Below, piece after piece: positions 32,701-43,839 of a stretch of 64,000 bases of DNA (positions within the stretch are counted from its first letter, which is position 1; every line of letters starts with the position of its first letter). The DNA comes from Dama dama (taxonomy: Eukaryota > Chordata > Mammalia > Artiodactyla > Cervidae): contig NC_083696.1 of NCBI RefSeq assembly GCF_033118175.1, forward strand, positions 34,891,001-34,955,000. The letters run 5' to 3'. The notes beneath the pieces are model-generated. The model ran no database searches and was not told the origin of the DNA. It saw nothing but the letters and a program-made list of their open reading frames with translations. The position numbers and the translations under genes are program-made.

Positions 32701-33296
32701 AAGATTCATGCACTCCAATATTCACTGCAGCACTACTTAAAACAGCTCAGACATGAAAGTAACCTAAATGTTCATCAACCAAGAAATGGATAAAGAAGAT
32801 ATGGTACATATATACAGTGGGATATTAGTCACCAAAAGGAATGAAATTGTGTAATTTGCAGCAACATGCATAGACCTAGAGACTGTCATATAGAGTAAAA
32901 TAAGTCAGAAAGAGAAAGGCAAATATTGTACATTAACACATATATGTGGAATCTACAAAAATGGTATAGATGATCTTATTTGCAAAGCAGAACTAGAGAC
33001 ACAGACATAGAGAACAAACATATACCAAGGGGGAAAGGGGAGATGGGATGAACTGGGAGATTGGGGTTGACATATATACACTACTTTGTATAAAATAGCT
33101 AACTAATGGGAATCTATTGTATAGCACAGGGGACTCCACTCGGTGCTCTAAATGGTTGACCCAAACAGGAAAAAGATCCAAAAGAAGAGGGGATAAATGT
33201 ATACATATGACTGATTCACAGTATAGCAGAAACTGACACAGCAGTATAATACACCACTAAAAAAAATACACCAATAAAAATAAATAAATAAAATGT

Positions 33297-33655
33297 GGGG
33301 CTTCCCTGGTGGTCCAGCGGTTAAGAATTTTTCTTGCAATGCAAGAGACACTGGTTCAGCCCCTGGTCCAGAAAGATCTGACATGCCATGTGGCACAACT
33401 AATGAGCCCACACTCTAGAGCTTGTGAGCCACAACCACTTAACTCACTCACTACAACTACTGAGCACATGTGCCCTACAACTACACAGGCATGTGTGCCT
33501 GTGCTCTGCGGCAAGAGAAGCCATGGCAATGAGAAGCCCTAGCACCACAAACAGACAGTAGACCCCACTCTCCACAACTAGAGAAAGCTGCACGTAGTAA
33601 TGAAGACCCAGCACAGCCAAAAATAAACAAAATGTATAAACGAATGTAAGTAAAT
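33297..33655 (+). repeat. tRNA-derived SINE with long body (CHR type)
   Basis: The GGGGCTTCCCTGGTGGTCCAG head is followed by repeated CTACAACTACTGAGC-like units, then CAACTAGAGAAAGC and GAAGACCCAGCACAGCC, ending in an A-rich TAAATAAA tail. Confidence 0.85.
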
Positions 33656-36600
33656 AAATAAAAGGCAGAGATTATCAGAATGGATTGAAAAAATAAAAGC
33701 AAAAATAAAATAAAAGCATGATCCATCTATATGCTATCTATAAGAGACTAACTTGAGATGCAAATACAGAGCTTTAAAGTAAAAGGATGGATTCCCCTGG
33801 TGGTCGAGTGGCTAAGATTCTGGTCTCCCAGTGTAGGGGACCTGGGTTTGATCCTTGGTCAGGGAACTAGATCCCACATGCTGCAACTAAGAGTTCATAT
33901 GTGGTAACTAAAAAGAAAAAGACTCCACATGCTACAACTAAAGATCCTGCATGCCACAACTAAAGATCCTGCATGCCACAATGAAGTTGAACATGTTGCA
34001 ACTAAGACCCAGCACAGCCAAATAAATAATAAATATTTTAATAAATAAAGTAAAAGGATGGAAAAATACCCCATGCAACCAGTGACCAAAAGAGAGCTAC
34101 AGTGGCTCTATTACTGTCAGACAAAACAGACTTTTGTAAAAAAAAAAAAAAAAAAGTTATAAGAAATTTAAAAAGACTGTATTTTGATAAAATGTTTGAT
34201 ACAGAAAGATATAGCAGTTATAAACAACTAACAGCCAAGCCACATAACATATAAAGCAAAAAACTAACAGAATTGTAGGGGAGAGTTGACAGTTCTACAA
34301 TAATTGCTGTAGAATTTAATACCTCACTTTTAATAATGGATAACTATACAGGAGATCAATAAGGAAACAGAGAATTTGAACAATACTATAAATAAATTAG
34401 ACCTAACATTTATACACACCAAAAACAGGAGAATACAATTTCTTCTGAAGTTCACATGGAACATTCTCTGGGATAAACCATATGATAGGCCATAAAACAA
34501 ATCTTAACAAAATGTTAAGACTGAAATCATTCAGAGTATCTTTTCTGATCACAGTAACAAAATCTGTAACAAAAGGAAAAGTGGAAAATTCACATATATG
34601 TGGAAACTGAACAATACGCTCAAGTAATGAGTCAAAGAAATAATCACAAGGCAACTTAGAAAATACTTTGAGACAAATAAAAAGAAAAACATAATAAACT
34701 AAAACTTTTGAGAGTCAATGAAAGCAATGCTAAGAGGGAAATTTATAACTATGAATGCCTATATTTAAAAACATTTCAAATCAATAACCTAACTATTCAC
34801 TTTAAGAAACTAGAAGTCAGTAAAACAAAACCCAAAATATCAGAAAGAAGGAACTAATAGTAAAGCAGAAACAAATGAAATAGAGAATTAAAAAAACAGA
34901 GAAAAATCAACAAAACCAAAAGGTGGTTCTTTGAAAAGATCAACAAAATTGACACATTTGAGGTTAGACTAAGGAAAAAAGAAAGAATTTTTAAATAATT
35001 GAAGTTTTCAAAATAATTCAAATTATTAAAATCAGAAATGAAACTGGGGGCATTACTATCAATTTTATAAACATAAAAAATGTTATTAGAGGATACTATG
35101 AACAATTGTACATCAATGAATTGGGTAACCTACATGAAATGGATAAATTCCAGAAACATATAAACTATCAAAACCGACTCAAGAATAAATAGAAAATCTA
35201 AATAGATCTATAACAAGTAAGGAGATTCAATCAATAATGAAAATATCCCAACAAAGGAAACCCCAGCACCAGATGGCTTCATTAATGAATACGACCAAAT
35301 ATTTTTTCTACCAAATATTTAAAGAAGAATTAGCATTATCCTTCACAAACTCTTCCAAAAAAAATTGAAGAGGAGGGAACATTCCCTAACTCATTTTATG
35401 AGGCCAGCACTACCCTGATAACAAAGCCAGATGAAGCCACTACAAGAAAATAAACGTACAGGTCAATATCCCTGATGAACAGAGATTTTAAAATTCTCAA
35501 CAAAATGCTAGAACCAAATTCAATAGCAGATTAGAAGGGTCATACATCACTATCAAGTGGGATTTATTTCAGAGATACAAGGATGGTTCAGCATCCACAA
35601 ATCAATCAGTATGATACACCACATTAACAAATTGAAGAATAAAAATCATACAATCAACTCAATAGACAGAGAAAAACATTTGACAAGATTCAACACCCAT
35701 TAATGATTTTTAAACAAGACTCTCAATAAAGTGGGTATAGAAGGAATGTACCTCAACATAATAAAAGCCATATATGACAAGCCTTCAGCTAACATAATAC
35801 TCAAATGTGAAAAGTTGTAAACTTTTCCTGTAACATTAGGAACAAAAGACAGGTGCTTATTATCACCACTTCTATTCAGCTTAGTATTGGAAGTCTTATG
35901 GAGAGCAATTAGGCAAGAAAATTTACGTATGTATATAAAACCCCAAAGACTCCACCAAAAACCTCTTAGAACTAGTAAACAAATTCAGTAAAGTTGCAAA
36001 ATACAAAATCAACATAAAAAAATCAATTGTGTTTCTATACACTAACAACAGTATCTGGAAAAAAGTTAAGAAACAATCCCACTTACAATAGCATCAAAAA
36101 CAATAAAATACCTAGGAACAAATTTAACCAAGGAAGTGAAAGACCTATACACTGAAAACTATGACACTGATGAAAGAAATTGGAGAAGACACAAATGGAA
36201 AGATACCCTGTATTCTTGGATTGACATGTTAATATTGCTAAAATGTCCATAACCACCCAAAGTGATCTACAAATTCAATGCAATCCCTATCACAATTCCA
36301 ATTGCATTTTTCACAGAAATATAAAAAAATCCTAAAATGCACATAGAGCCACAAAAGACCCCAAATAGAATAATTTTTGAGGAAGAAAAACAAAGCTGGA
36401 GCCATCATGCTTCTTGCTTCCAAACTATATTACTAGGCTATAGTAATCAAAACAGTATAGTACAGGCATGAAAACAGAAACATAGACCAATGCAATAGAA
36501 TATAGAGTCCAGAAATATACCTACACATATACAGTCAACCAATCTTTGAAAGGGAACCAAGAACACAAAATGGGGAAAGGATAGTCTTTTCAATAAATGG

Positions 36601-36808
36601 TGTTGAAAAAACTGGATAGCCACATGTACAAGAATGATACTGGACCCCTGTGTTACACCACCCACAGAAATTAATTCTAATTAAAGATTTAAATGTAAGA
36701 CCTAAACCCATAAAACTCCTAGAAGAAAATGCAGAAGAAAATCTCCTCTGCATTGGTCTTGGCAGTGATATTTTTGTATATATGAAAACAAAGCAAAAAA
36801 TAAACAAG
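33656..36808 (+). repeat. Old L1 ORF2 remnant, interrupted
   Basis: A decayed L1 ORF2 in order: endonuclease region (33660-34650), linker, RT (35100-36000) and post-RT part (36000-36808). SINEs at 33787-34045 and 36809-37185 break it, and it continues at 37186-37240 and from 40302. Stops are frequent and no frame is longer than about 90 codons. Confidence 0.88.
33787..34045 (+). repeat. tRNA-derived SINE (CHR type)
   Basis: The CCCCTGGTGGTCGAGTGG head, GGGTTTGATCCTTGGTC box and repeated CATGCCACAACTAAAGATCC units are followed by an A-rich tail. The flanking duplication AAAGTAAAAGGATGGA is visible at about 33776-33791 and again at about 34047-34062. Confidence 0.88.
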
Positions 36809-37185
36809 TGGGGACTTCCCTGGTGGTTCAGTGGTTGAGGATCCCCCTGCCAATGCAGGGTATATGGGTTCAATCCATACTCCAGGAAGATTCCACATGC
36901 CATGTAACAAATAAGTCCATGTACCACAACTCCATGAGCCCGCACTCTGATGACCACAAGCTGCAACTACTGAGCCTGCATGCCACAGCTACTGAAGCCT
37001 GAGTGCTCTAGGGCCCAAGTGCCACAACTACTGAAGTCTGAGCACCTAGAGCCCATGTTCCATAACAAGAGAAACCACCACAATGAGAAGCCTGAGCACC
37101 ACTATGGAGAGTGGCCCCTGCTTGCTGCAACTAGAGAAAGCTTGCACACAGCAATGACGACCCAGCATAGCCAATAAACAAATAA
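36809..37185 (+). repeat. tRNA-derived SINE with long body (CHR type)
   Basis: The GGGACTTCCCTGGTGGTTCAG head is followed by many CAACTACTGAAG-like units and ends in TAAACAAATAAATAC. L1 words AATAAACAAGTGGG and AATAAACAAAGTGGG on its two sides are a likely target duplication. Confidence 0.87.
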
Positions 37186-37240
37186 ATACTTTAAAAAATA
37201 AACAAAGTGGGAGTACATCTAACTAAAAAACTTCTGGAGG

Positions 37241-37556
37241 CTCTTTTCCTGCCACCTCTGAGTAGCTCAGAGATGGGGCCTGGGGTACATTCAAGATTCA
37301 GCTCCACCCATTACCCACCATCATGGCCAAGGAAGGCACTGGTGCTGGAGGGGTAATAGACATTAATATTGTTTTGCAAGAAGCGCTGAAAACCACTCTC
37401 ATCACAATGGCCTAGCACATGGATTTTGCAAAGTGGCAAAGCATTAGACCAGTTCCATGCCCATCTTTGAGTGCTTGCATCCAACTGTGATGAACCTACA
37501 TATGTCAAGTTCGTTGAGGCCCTAACGAAGATTGATGACAATAAGAAACTAGGGAA
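37241..37556 (+). pseudogene. RPS12P: RPS12 processed pseudogene, 5' part
   Basis: An intronless copy of ribosomal protein S12 mRNA. It has a 5' UTR-like CTCTTTTCCTGCC start, an ATG at 37323, then MAKEGTGAGGVIDINIVLQE, close to the S12 N-terminus. A one-base loss then breaks the frame near 37405. Further on, CDEPTYVKFVEAL and DDNKK are readable in other frames. The copy is cut at 37556 by an L1 and resumes at 40110. Confidence 0.92.
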
Positions 37557-40108
37557 ATAGATGCATAAAAAGGTTTTGACAAATTTCAATACCCATTTAT
37601 GGCAACAACAAAAAAAACCCATAAAGTGGACATAGAGGGAACTGGAACCTACCTCAACATAATAAAGTTCATATAAAGAAACCCACAGCAAACATCTTTC
37701 TCAGTGATGAAAAGCTGAAAGCATTTCCTCTAAGATCAAGAACAAGACAATAATGTCCACTCTAACCACTATTATTCAACATAGTTTTGGAAGCCCTAGC
37801 CATGGCAATCAGAGAAGAAAAAGAAATAAAAGGAATCTAAACTGGAAATGAAGAAGTAAAACTGTCACTGTTTGCAGAGGACATGATACTGTACATAGGA
37901 AATTCTAAAGATGCTACCAGAAAACTATTAGAGCTCATCGATGAATCTGGTAAAGTTGCAGGATACAAAATTAATACAGAAATCTCTTGCATTCCTACAC
38001 ACTAACAACTAAAGGTCAGAAAGAGAAATTAACAACCCCATTGACCATCACAACAAAAGGAATAAAATACCTAGGAATAAACTTAGCTGAGGAGGCCAAA
38101 GACCTCAGGAAACTATAAGATACTGATGAAAGAAATCAAAGATGACACAGATGGGGAGATATACCATGTTCTTGGATTGAAAGAATAAATATTTTGAAAA
38201 TGACTATACTACCCAAAGCAATCTACAGATTTAATGCATCCATAGAATTAGAACAAAAAAACTTCATGACTTGTATGGAAATACAAAAGACCCCAAATAG
38301 CCAAAGTAATCTTGAGAAAGAAAAATGGAGCTGGTGGAGTCAGGCTCCCTGACTTTAGACCATACTACAAAACAATATGGTACTGACATAAAAACAGAAA
38401 TAGAGATCAGTGGAATAGTACAGACAGTCCAGAGATAAACCTACCTATGGTCACCTAATCTATGACAAAGGAGGCAAGAATATATACAATGGAAAAAAGA
38501 CAGTCTCTTCAATTAGTGTCCTGGGAAAACTGGACAGCAACATGTAAATGAATGAAATTAGAACATTCCCTAACACAATACACAAAAATAAACTAAAAAT
38601 GGATTAAAAACCTAAATGTAAGACCGACACTATAAGGCTGTTGGAAGAAAATGTAGGAAGACTACTCTTTGACATAAATCACAATAAGATATTTTATGAT
38701 CCACCTCCTAGAGTAATGGAAATAAAAGCAAAAATAAACAAACAGGATCTAATTAAACTTAAAAGCTTTGTACAGCAAAGGAAACCACAAACAAAACAAA
38801 AAGACAACCCTCAGAATGAGAGAAAATAATTGCAAAGGAAGCAATTGACAATGTATTAATCTTCAAAATATACAAATAGCTCATGCAGCTCAGTATTTAA
38901 AAAGAAAAAAAAACCCAATTGAAAAATGGGTAGGAGATCTAAATAGACATTTCTGCAAAGAAGACATATGGATGGCTAAACAGCACATGAAAAGATGCTC
39001 AACATCACTAATTATTAGAGAAATGCACATCAAAACTACAGTGAGGTATCAACCCACATATGTCAGAAAGGCCATCATCAAAAAGTCTATAACAATAAAT
39101 GCTGAAGAGGGTGTACACTGTTGGTGGGAAAGTAAATTGGTACTGACACTATGGAGAACAATATGGAAGTTTCTTAAAAAAAAAAAAAAAAGTAAAACTA
39201 GAATTAGCATAAGTCACAGCAACCCTATTCCTAGGCATATACCAGGAGAAGATCATAATTTGAAAAGATACATGCACCCCAGTGTTCATTGCAGCACTAT
39301 TTACAATAGCCAGGACTTGGAAGTAATCTAAATGTCCATCACCAGAGGAATGGATAAAGAAGATATGGTACACATAGACAATGGAATATGACTCAGTAAT
39401 TAAAAAGAACAAAGTAACGCCATGTGTAGCAACATGGATAGACCTCGAGATTGTCATACTGAGTGAAGTAAGTCAGACAGAAAAAGACAAATAATCATAT
39501 GATATTGCTTATATGTAGAAATGTTTAAAAGGGTACAGGGGCTTTCCTGGTGGCCAACTAGCTAAGACCACACTCCCAAAGCAGGGGCCCAAGTCTGATC
39601 CCTGGTCAGGGAACTAGATCCCCAGGGCTGCAACTAAGAGTTTGCACACCACAACTAAAAGATCCCACAGGCCACAGCCAAATCTTTGAAAGTCACCTAA
39701 TTTGCATGTCGCAATGAAGACTGAAGATCTCATGTGCCACAGCTAAAGATCTCAAATGCCCAGCACAGTTGAGTAAATAAACAGTTTTTAAAATGGTACA
39801 AATGAACCTATTTACAAAACAGAAGTAGAGTCAGAGGTGTAGAAAGCAAACACAGTTACCAGGGGATAAGTGGGGAAGAGATGAACGGGAAGACTGGGGT
39901 GGACATACACACACTGTATATATGAGACAGATCATTAGGAATCTCCTGTATAGCACAAGGAAGTCTACCCAACATTCTTAATGGCCTATACAGGAAAAGA
40001 CTCTTTTAAAAAAGAGTGGATATATGTATATGTGTAACTGATTCACTTTGCTATACATCTGAGACTAACAACATTGTAAATCAACTATACTCCAATTAAA
40101 AAAAAAAA
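37557..40108 (+). repeat. L1 LINE inserted into the RPS12 pseudogene
   Basis: A 5'-truncated L1 starting inside the RT and running to its 3' tail and a 13-base A run. The target duplication AAGAAACTAGGGAA is perfect at 37543-37556 and 40109-40122. Both copies are RPS12 sequence, so the order of events is clear. A SINE interrupts the L1 at 39538-39800. Confidence 0.93.
39538..39800 (+). repeat. tRNA-derived SINE inside the nested L1
   Basis: GGGGCTTTCCTGGTGGCC head and CCCTGGTCAGGGAACTAGATCC body, then CAACTAAAAGATCC units, ending in TAAATAAAC. This is the innermost layer of the nest at this locus. Confidence 0.82.
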
Positions 40109-40301
40109 AAGAAACTAGGGAAGTGGGTAGGCCTCTGTAAAACTGATGGAAAGGGAAAACCCTGAAAGTGGTTGGTTGCAACTGTGTAGTGGTTAAGGAC
40201 TATGGCAAAGATTTTCAGGCTAAGGCTGTCATCAAGAAGTACTTCAAATGCAAGAAGTGGACAAATTTAAAACTTGGCTCTTGTTTAAAATAAATAAATA
40301 A
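40109..40301 (+). pseudogene. RPS12P: RPS12 processed pseudogene, 3' part
   Basis: This continues the pseudogene from 37556: KLGKWVGLCKTDG, then VVVKDYGKDFQAKAVIKKYFKC (broken here into two runs for brevity), then the stop region, 3' UTR and AATAAA near 40289. The sequence is close to the S12 C-terminus, with a frame change near 40160. Confidence 0.92.
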
Positions 40302-40990
40302 GCAAGGTTCTGTGCAGCAAAAGAAAAAAATCAGCAAAAACAAAGGGCAGTGTAGGGACATAGGAAATAGGAAAAAAATATTTACAAACCATATATCTGA
40401 TAAAAGGTTAATACCTGAAATATATATAAGGAACTCCTAAAACTCAATAGCAAAACAAACAAAAAAATCTGACTATAAACTGGGAAAAGAACCTGAGAAT
40501 ATATTTTTCCAAAGAAGATACACAAATAGCCAATCGATATATGAAAATATGTTCAATATATCACTAATCATCAGGGAAATGCAAATCAAAACCAGAAAGA
40601 GATATCACATCACACCTGTTAGGAGGACTATTATAAAAAAAGATAAGAGATAACAAATGCTCCAAAGGGTGTAGAAAAATGAGAACACTTCTGTATTGCT
40701 GGCGAGAAAGTATACTGGTATAGCCATAATAGAAAATAGTATGGAAGTTCCTCAAAAAAATAAAAATAGAACTACCATGTGATCCAGCAATCCTACTTCT
40801 GGGCATAAAAAATGAAAGGAATCATAGGAAATGCAAAGGAAATGAAATCACTACCTCTAAGTGATACCTGCACTCCCATTTTCTGTGCATCATTACTCAC
40901 AACAGCCAAGATATGGAAACAGCCTAAATGTCTGTTAGGGAAACAGCCTAAGTAGAAAACAAGCTTGTGATTATATATAAGGTTATATAT
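40302..40990 (+). repeat. Old L1 ORF2 C-terminal part, continued
   Basis: This resumes the L1 seen at 33656-36808 (TTCTGTGCAGCAAAAGAAA; CAAATCAAAACCAGAAAGAG; CATGTGATCCAGCAATCC) after the RPS12 insertion. It ends where a BovB piece begins. Confidence 0.83.
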
Positions 40991-41385
40991 ACACAACAGA
41001 ATATTATTCAGCCCCATATAAAAGGCTGAGTGGCGAAGAACAGATGCTTTCAAATTGTGGTGCTGGAGAAGACAAGAGTCCCTTGGACTGCAAGGAGACC
41101 AGTCAATCCTAAAGGAAATCAACCCTGAATATTCATTAGGACTGCTGCTAAAGCTGAAGTTCCAATACTTTGGCCACCTGATTCAAAGAACTGACTCATT
41201 GGAAAAGACCCTGATGCTGGGAAAGACTGAAGTCAAAAGAAGAAGGAGGCAACAGACAATGAGATGGTTAAATAGCATCACTGACTCAACAGACATGAAT
41301 TTGAGCAAACTCCAGGAGATAGTTGAGGACAGAGGAGCCTAGAGCAGTCCATGGGGTCGAAAAGAGTTGGACACAACAAGAGGGA
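40991..41385 (+). repeat. BovB LINE 3' fragment
   Basis: Plus-strand BovB 3' end: WCWRRQESLGLQGDQSILK and LKLKFQYFGHLIQRTDSLEK in one frame (41055-41342), with small deletions relative to the copy at 30449-31430. Confidence 0.9.
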
Positions 41386-41389
41386 AACC

Positions 41390-42070
41390 TGCCATAAGAA
41401 AAAGAAGGAACCTGGAGGGGATTATGCTAAGTGAAATAAGTCAGAGAAACACAAATACTGTATGGTGCCACTTATATGGGGAATCAACAAAAAAGTCAAA
41501 TACAAAGAAGAAAGTAGAATGGTGGTTGTCAGGGGCTGGGGGTGGGGAAAAATGGAGAGATGTTTTAATGGGTACAAACTTTCAGTTATAAAATGAGTAT
41601 GTTCTGAGGATCAAATGTATAACATGGTGATTATAGTTAACAATACTATACCATGGGCTTCCCTGGTGGCTCAGAAGGTGAAGAATCCACCTGCAATGCG
41701 GGAGACCTGGGTTCAGCCCCTGGGTTGGGAAGATCCCCTGGAGAAGGGAACAGCTACCCACTCCAGTATTCTTGCCCAGAGAATTCCATGGACAGAGACT
41801 GGCAGGCTACAGTCCATGAGGTCGCAAAAAATCAGATACAACTGAGCAACTTTCATTTATATTGTACTGTATACTTGAAATTTGCTAAGAAAGTAGGCCT
41901 CAAACTGTCTCACTACAAAAAACAAAAAGGTATAATTACATGAAGTGATGGAGGTATTAATTAACTTGTGGTAATTATTTCACAATATATACATATATCA
42001 ACTCATCACATTGTACACTTTAAACATACACAATTTTGTCAATTATACCTCAATAATGCTGGGGGGAAAA
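41390..42070 (+). repeat. Old L1 3' UTR, interrupted
   Basis: ATTATGCTAAGTGAAATAAG, GTGGTTGTCAGGGGCTGGGG, then AATTTTGTCAATTATACC at the end. A Bov-tA SINE splits it at about 41654-41855. It ends at 42070, the likely 3' end of the L1 begun at 33656. Confidence 0.8.
41654..41855 (+). repeat. Bov-tA SINE
   Basis: TGGGCTTCCCTGGTGGCTCAG head and CCTGGGTTGGGAAGATCCCC, then the Bov-A part ending CAACTGAGCAAC. It is well preserved. Confidence 0.92.
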
Positions 42071-42089
42071 CCTAAGGGGAAACCTTCAA

Positions 42090-42320
42090 GGGCTTAGATT
42101 TGGCAATGGTTTCTTAAATATGATACCAAAAATACAGACAACAGAAGAAAAATTAGATAAACTGAATGTAAAATTTTTGTGCATCAAACAACACTATCAA
42201 GATATCAAGAGAGTGAGAAAACAACCCACAGAATGGAAGGAAATATTTGCAAATCATATATTTGATAAGGGGCTATTATCCAGAATGTACAGATAACTCT
42301 TACAATTCATTAATCAGATT
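42090..42320 (+). repeat. Old L1 ORF2 remnant upstream of CCL21
   Basis: ATTTGGCAATGGTTTCTTAAATATG...GTGAGAAAACAACCCACAGAATGG resembles the ORF2 C-terminal region of an ancient L1. It marks the end of the repeat block, and CCL21 flank sequence begins right after it. Confidence 0.7.
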
Positions 42321-42598
42321 TGTGTTTTAGTAACAGTCCTGGGTCTGCTTGAAGGAATGGCAGAACATGGAGCCTGGAGCGAACTGAAGAGGCAATCACA
42401 GTGTTCCAGAGGAGAGGTGGCAAGGCCTCCATCAAGACAGGGGCTGGGAATAGAAGGCGGGCCTTTCAGATTCAACTTTTATTGAGCAGGAGACAGGGTC
42501 GGCTTGGGGGACTGACTAGCTGTGTGAAGTTTTCATTTCCGCATACTAGTGAGGCTGGGTGCCAGGACAGGATCTGGGTGTCTTTCAGGAAGGAAGGA

Positions 42599-42608
42599 GG
42601 GAGATTCC
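42599..42608 (+). promoter_or_regulatory. CCL21: Kappa-B-like site upstream of CCL21
   Basis: GGGAGATTCC fits the NF-kappa-B consensus GGGRNNYYCC exactly. It lies about 55 bases before the TATA-like box. CCL21 is known to depend on the non-canonical RelB/p52 pathway in lymphoid stroma, so the site is well placed, but its use is inferred. Confidence 0.55.
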
Positions 42609-42662
42609 TACTCTTGCCTGGACTGAGTGCCTAGGGATGGGGGAAGCGAAAGTGTCAGCCTG

Positions 42663-42670
42663 CATAAATA
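42663..42670 (+). promoter_or_regulatory. CCL21: TATA-like box of CCL21
   Basis: CATAAATA lies 84 bases before the inferred start codon. A transcription start near 42690-42700 would follow, giving a 5' UTR of about 50 bases, which is usual for a chemokine gene. Confidence 0.6.
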
Positions 42671-42746
42671 GGCAGCACACCAGTCGTAGCCCGCACACGG
42701 ACCCCCAGGCTGAAACTGTCCACCTCGCCTGAGCTCTGCCATGGCC

Positions 42747-43429
42747 ATGGCTCAGTCACTGGTCCTGAGCATCCTTGTCCTGGTCCTGGCCTTCTGCATC
42801 CTCCAGGTCCAAGGTATCAAGGAGTTGCCTGGGGAGGGGAGGAAGGCCAGGTGGGTGGGGAAGAGCTAGAGAGGCCTGGGTAGGAGTCTGCAAGCAGCCT
42901 CTCACTCCCTGCGAAACCCACCCACAGGCAGTGATGGAGGGGCACAGGACTGTTGCCTCACGTACAGCCGAAAGGAGATTCCTGCCAACATTGTCCGCAG
43001 CTACCGGAAGCAGAACATAAGCCTGGGTTGCGCCATGCCAGCTATCCTGTAAGTAGGTACAAGGGGTGGGTGCAGGCTGGCAGCTGAGTGGGAGGGCATG
43101 ATGGGCAAGACTAGGACAGGCTTGCTAATCCCCGAACCCTAGGTTCTCGCCTCGGAAACGCTCTCAGCCAGAGCTATGTGCAGACCCTAAAGAGGCCTGG
43201 GTGCAGAAACTGATGCGGCGCCTGGACAAGCCATCAGCCCCACGGAAACCAGCCCATGACTGTAAGAAGAACAAAGGGGCCACCAAGTCTGGCAAGAAGG
43301 GGAAGGGTTCCAAAGGCTGTAAGAGGTAAGGGAGCTAAGGACAGGGGGAGGGAGGTGAAGGAGAGCCTCGATCATGCCCTCAGACCCCTCTTCTGCCCTC
43401 CCAGGACTGAGACCTCAAAAGGGCCATAG
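42747..43429 (+). CDS. CCL21: CCL21 chemokine (SLC/6Ckine), four exons
   Basis: Coding exons are 42747-42813, 42928-43048, 43143-43325 and 43405-43429, all with GT/AG borders and matching phases, for 131 residues. CCL21 is a secreted ligand of CCR7 made by lymphatic endothelium and lymph-node stroma; it guides dendritic cells and T cells. Residues 1-23 form a signal peptide; the mature chain starts SDGGAQDCC with the CC motif (Cys31, Cys32). Cys57 and Cys75 complete the chemokine fold, and Cys103 and Cys122 lie in the long basic tail (KSGKKGKGSKGCKR) that binds glycosaminoglycans and marks CCL21 against CCL19. An ATG two codons earlier, at 42741, is in frame and would add Met-Ala. I chose 42747 because human CCL21 begins MAQSL. 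An N-I-S sequon at residues 52-54 is unlike human, as I recall it. No break is seen; the gene looks functional. Confidence 0.97.
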
Positions 43430-43808
43430 CCCAGTGACCAGCCCGGAGCCCAGGAGGTCCCCACCAGTCTCACCAGGGCTTGGAGCCCCAACCAAAGGGA
43501 CAAGAGAAGCTAGGAGCGAGGGAGGACTTGGGGGCCCCAGAGCAGCCACTTCATGCTGGCCTTGCCTCACCCCTTCTCCAGTTTCAATCACCCCTTCTGT
43601 ATTCCCACCCTATCCTGCATGGCTGCACTGCCCACATCAGGCCAGGCCTAGAGAGGCAGAGAAGGGCATGTCCCCTAGGAAGTGTGAGAGGTGGCAGCAG
43701 GACTGTCCCCTCTGAGGAAAGGCCACCCAGGGTCCTGGACCTGGCCCTGCTCCACACTACACACCACCCAGCTCTCTTTTCTTTGTAAATATGACTTATA
43801 CCCAACTA

Positions 43809-43814
43809 AATAAA
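43809..43814 (+). terminator. CCL21: CCL21 poly(A) signal
   Basis: AATAAA lies 380 bases after the stop codon. A GT-rich stretch (GTGTTTCTGTTCCTGTGTG) follows within 25-45 bases, as expected of a working cleavage site near 43830. Confidence 0.85.
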
Positions 43815-43839
43815 CAGCCATTCTGGCCTTCTTCCCGTG

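Larger units (their letters stand above)
32068..33293 (+). repeat. L1 ORF2 C-terminus and 3' end, interrupted
   Basis: Decayed L1 sequence (TCACACTGGTCAGAATGGCC, then CCATATGACTCAG, then AACTGATTCACAGTATAGCAG) ending in an A-rich tail near 33293. Two SINEs interrupt it (32235-32490 and 32574-32700). Confidence 0.82.

Noticed and set aside
43374..43788. Plus-strand frames of about 100 residues after CCL21
   Set aside because: They lie in the CCL21 last intron, last exon and 3' UTR in other frames.
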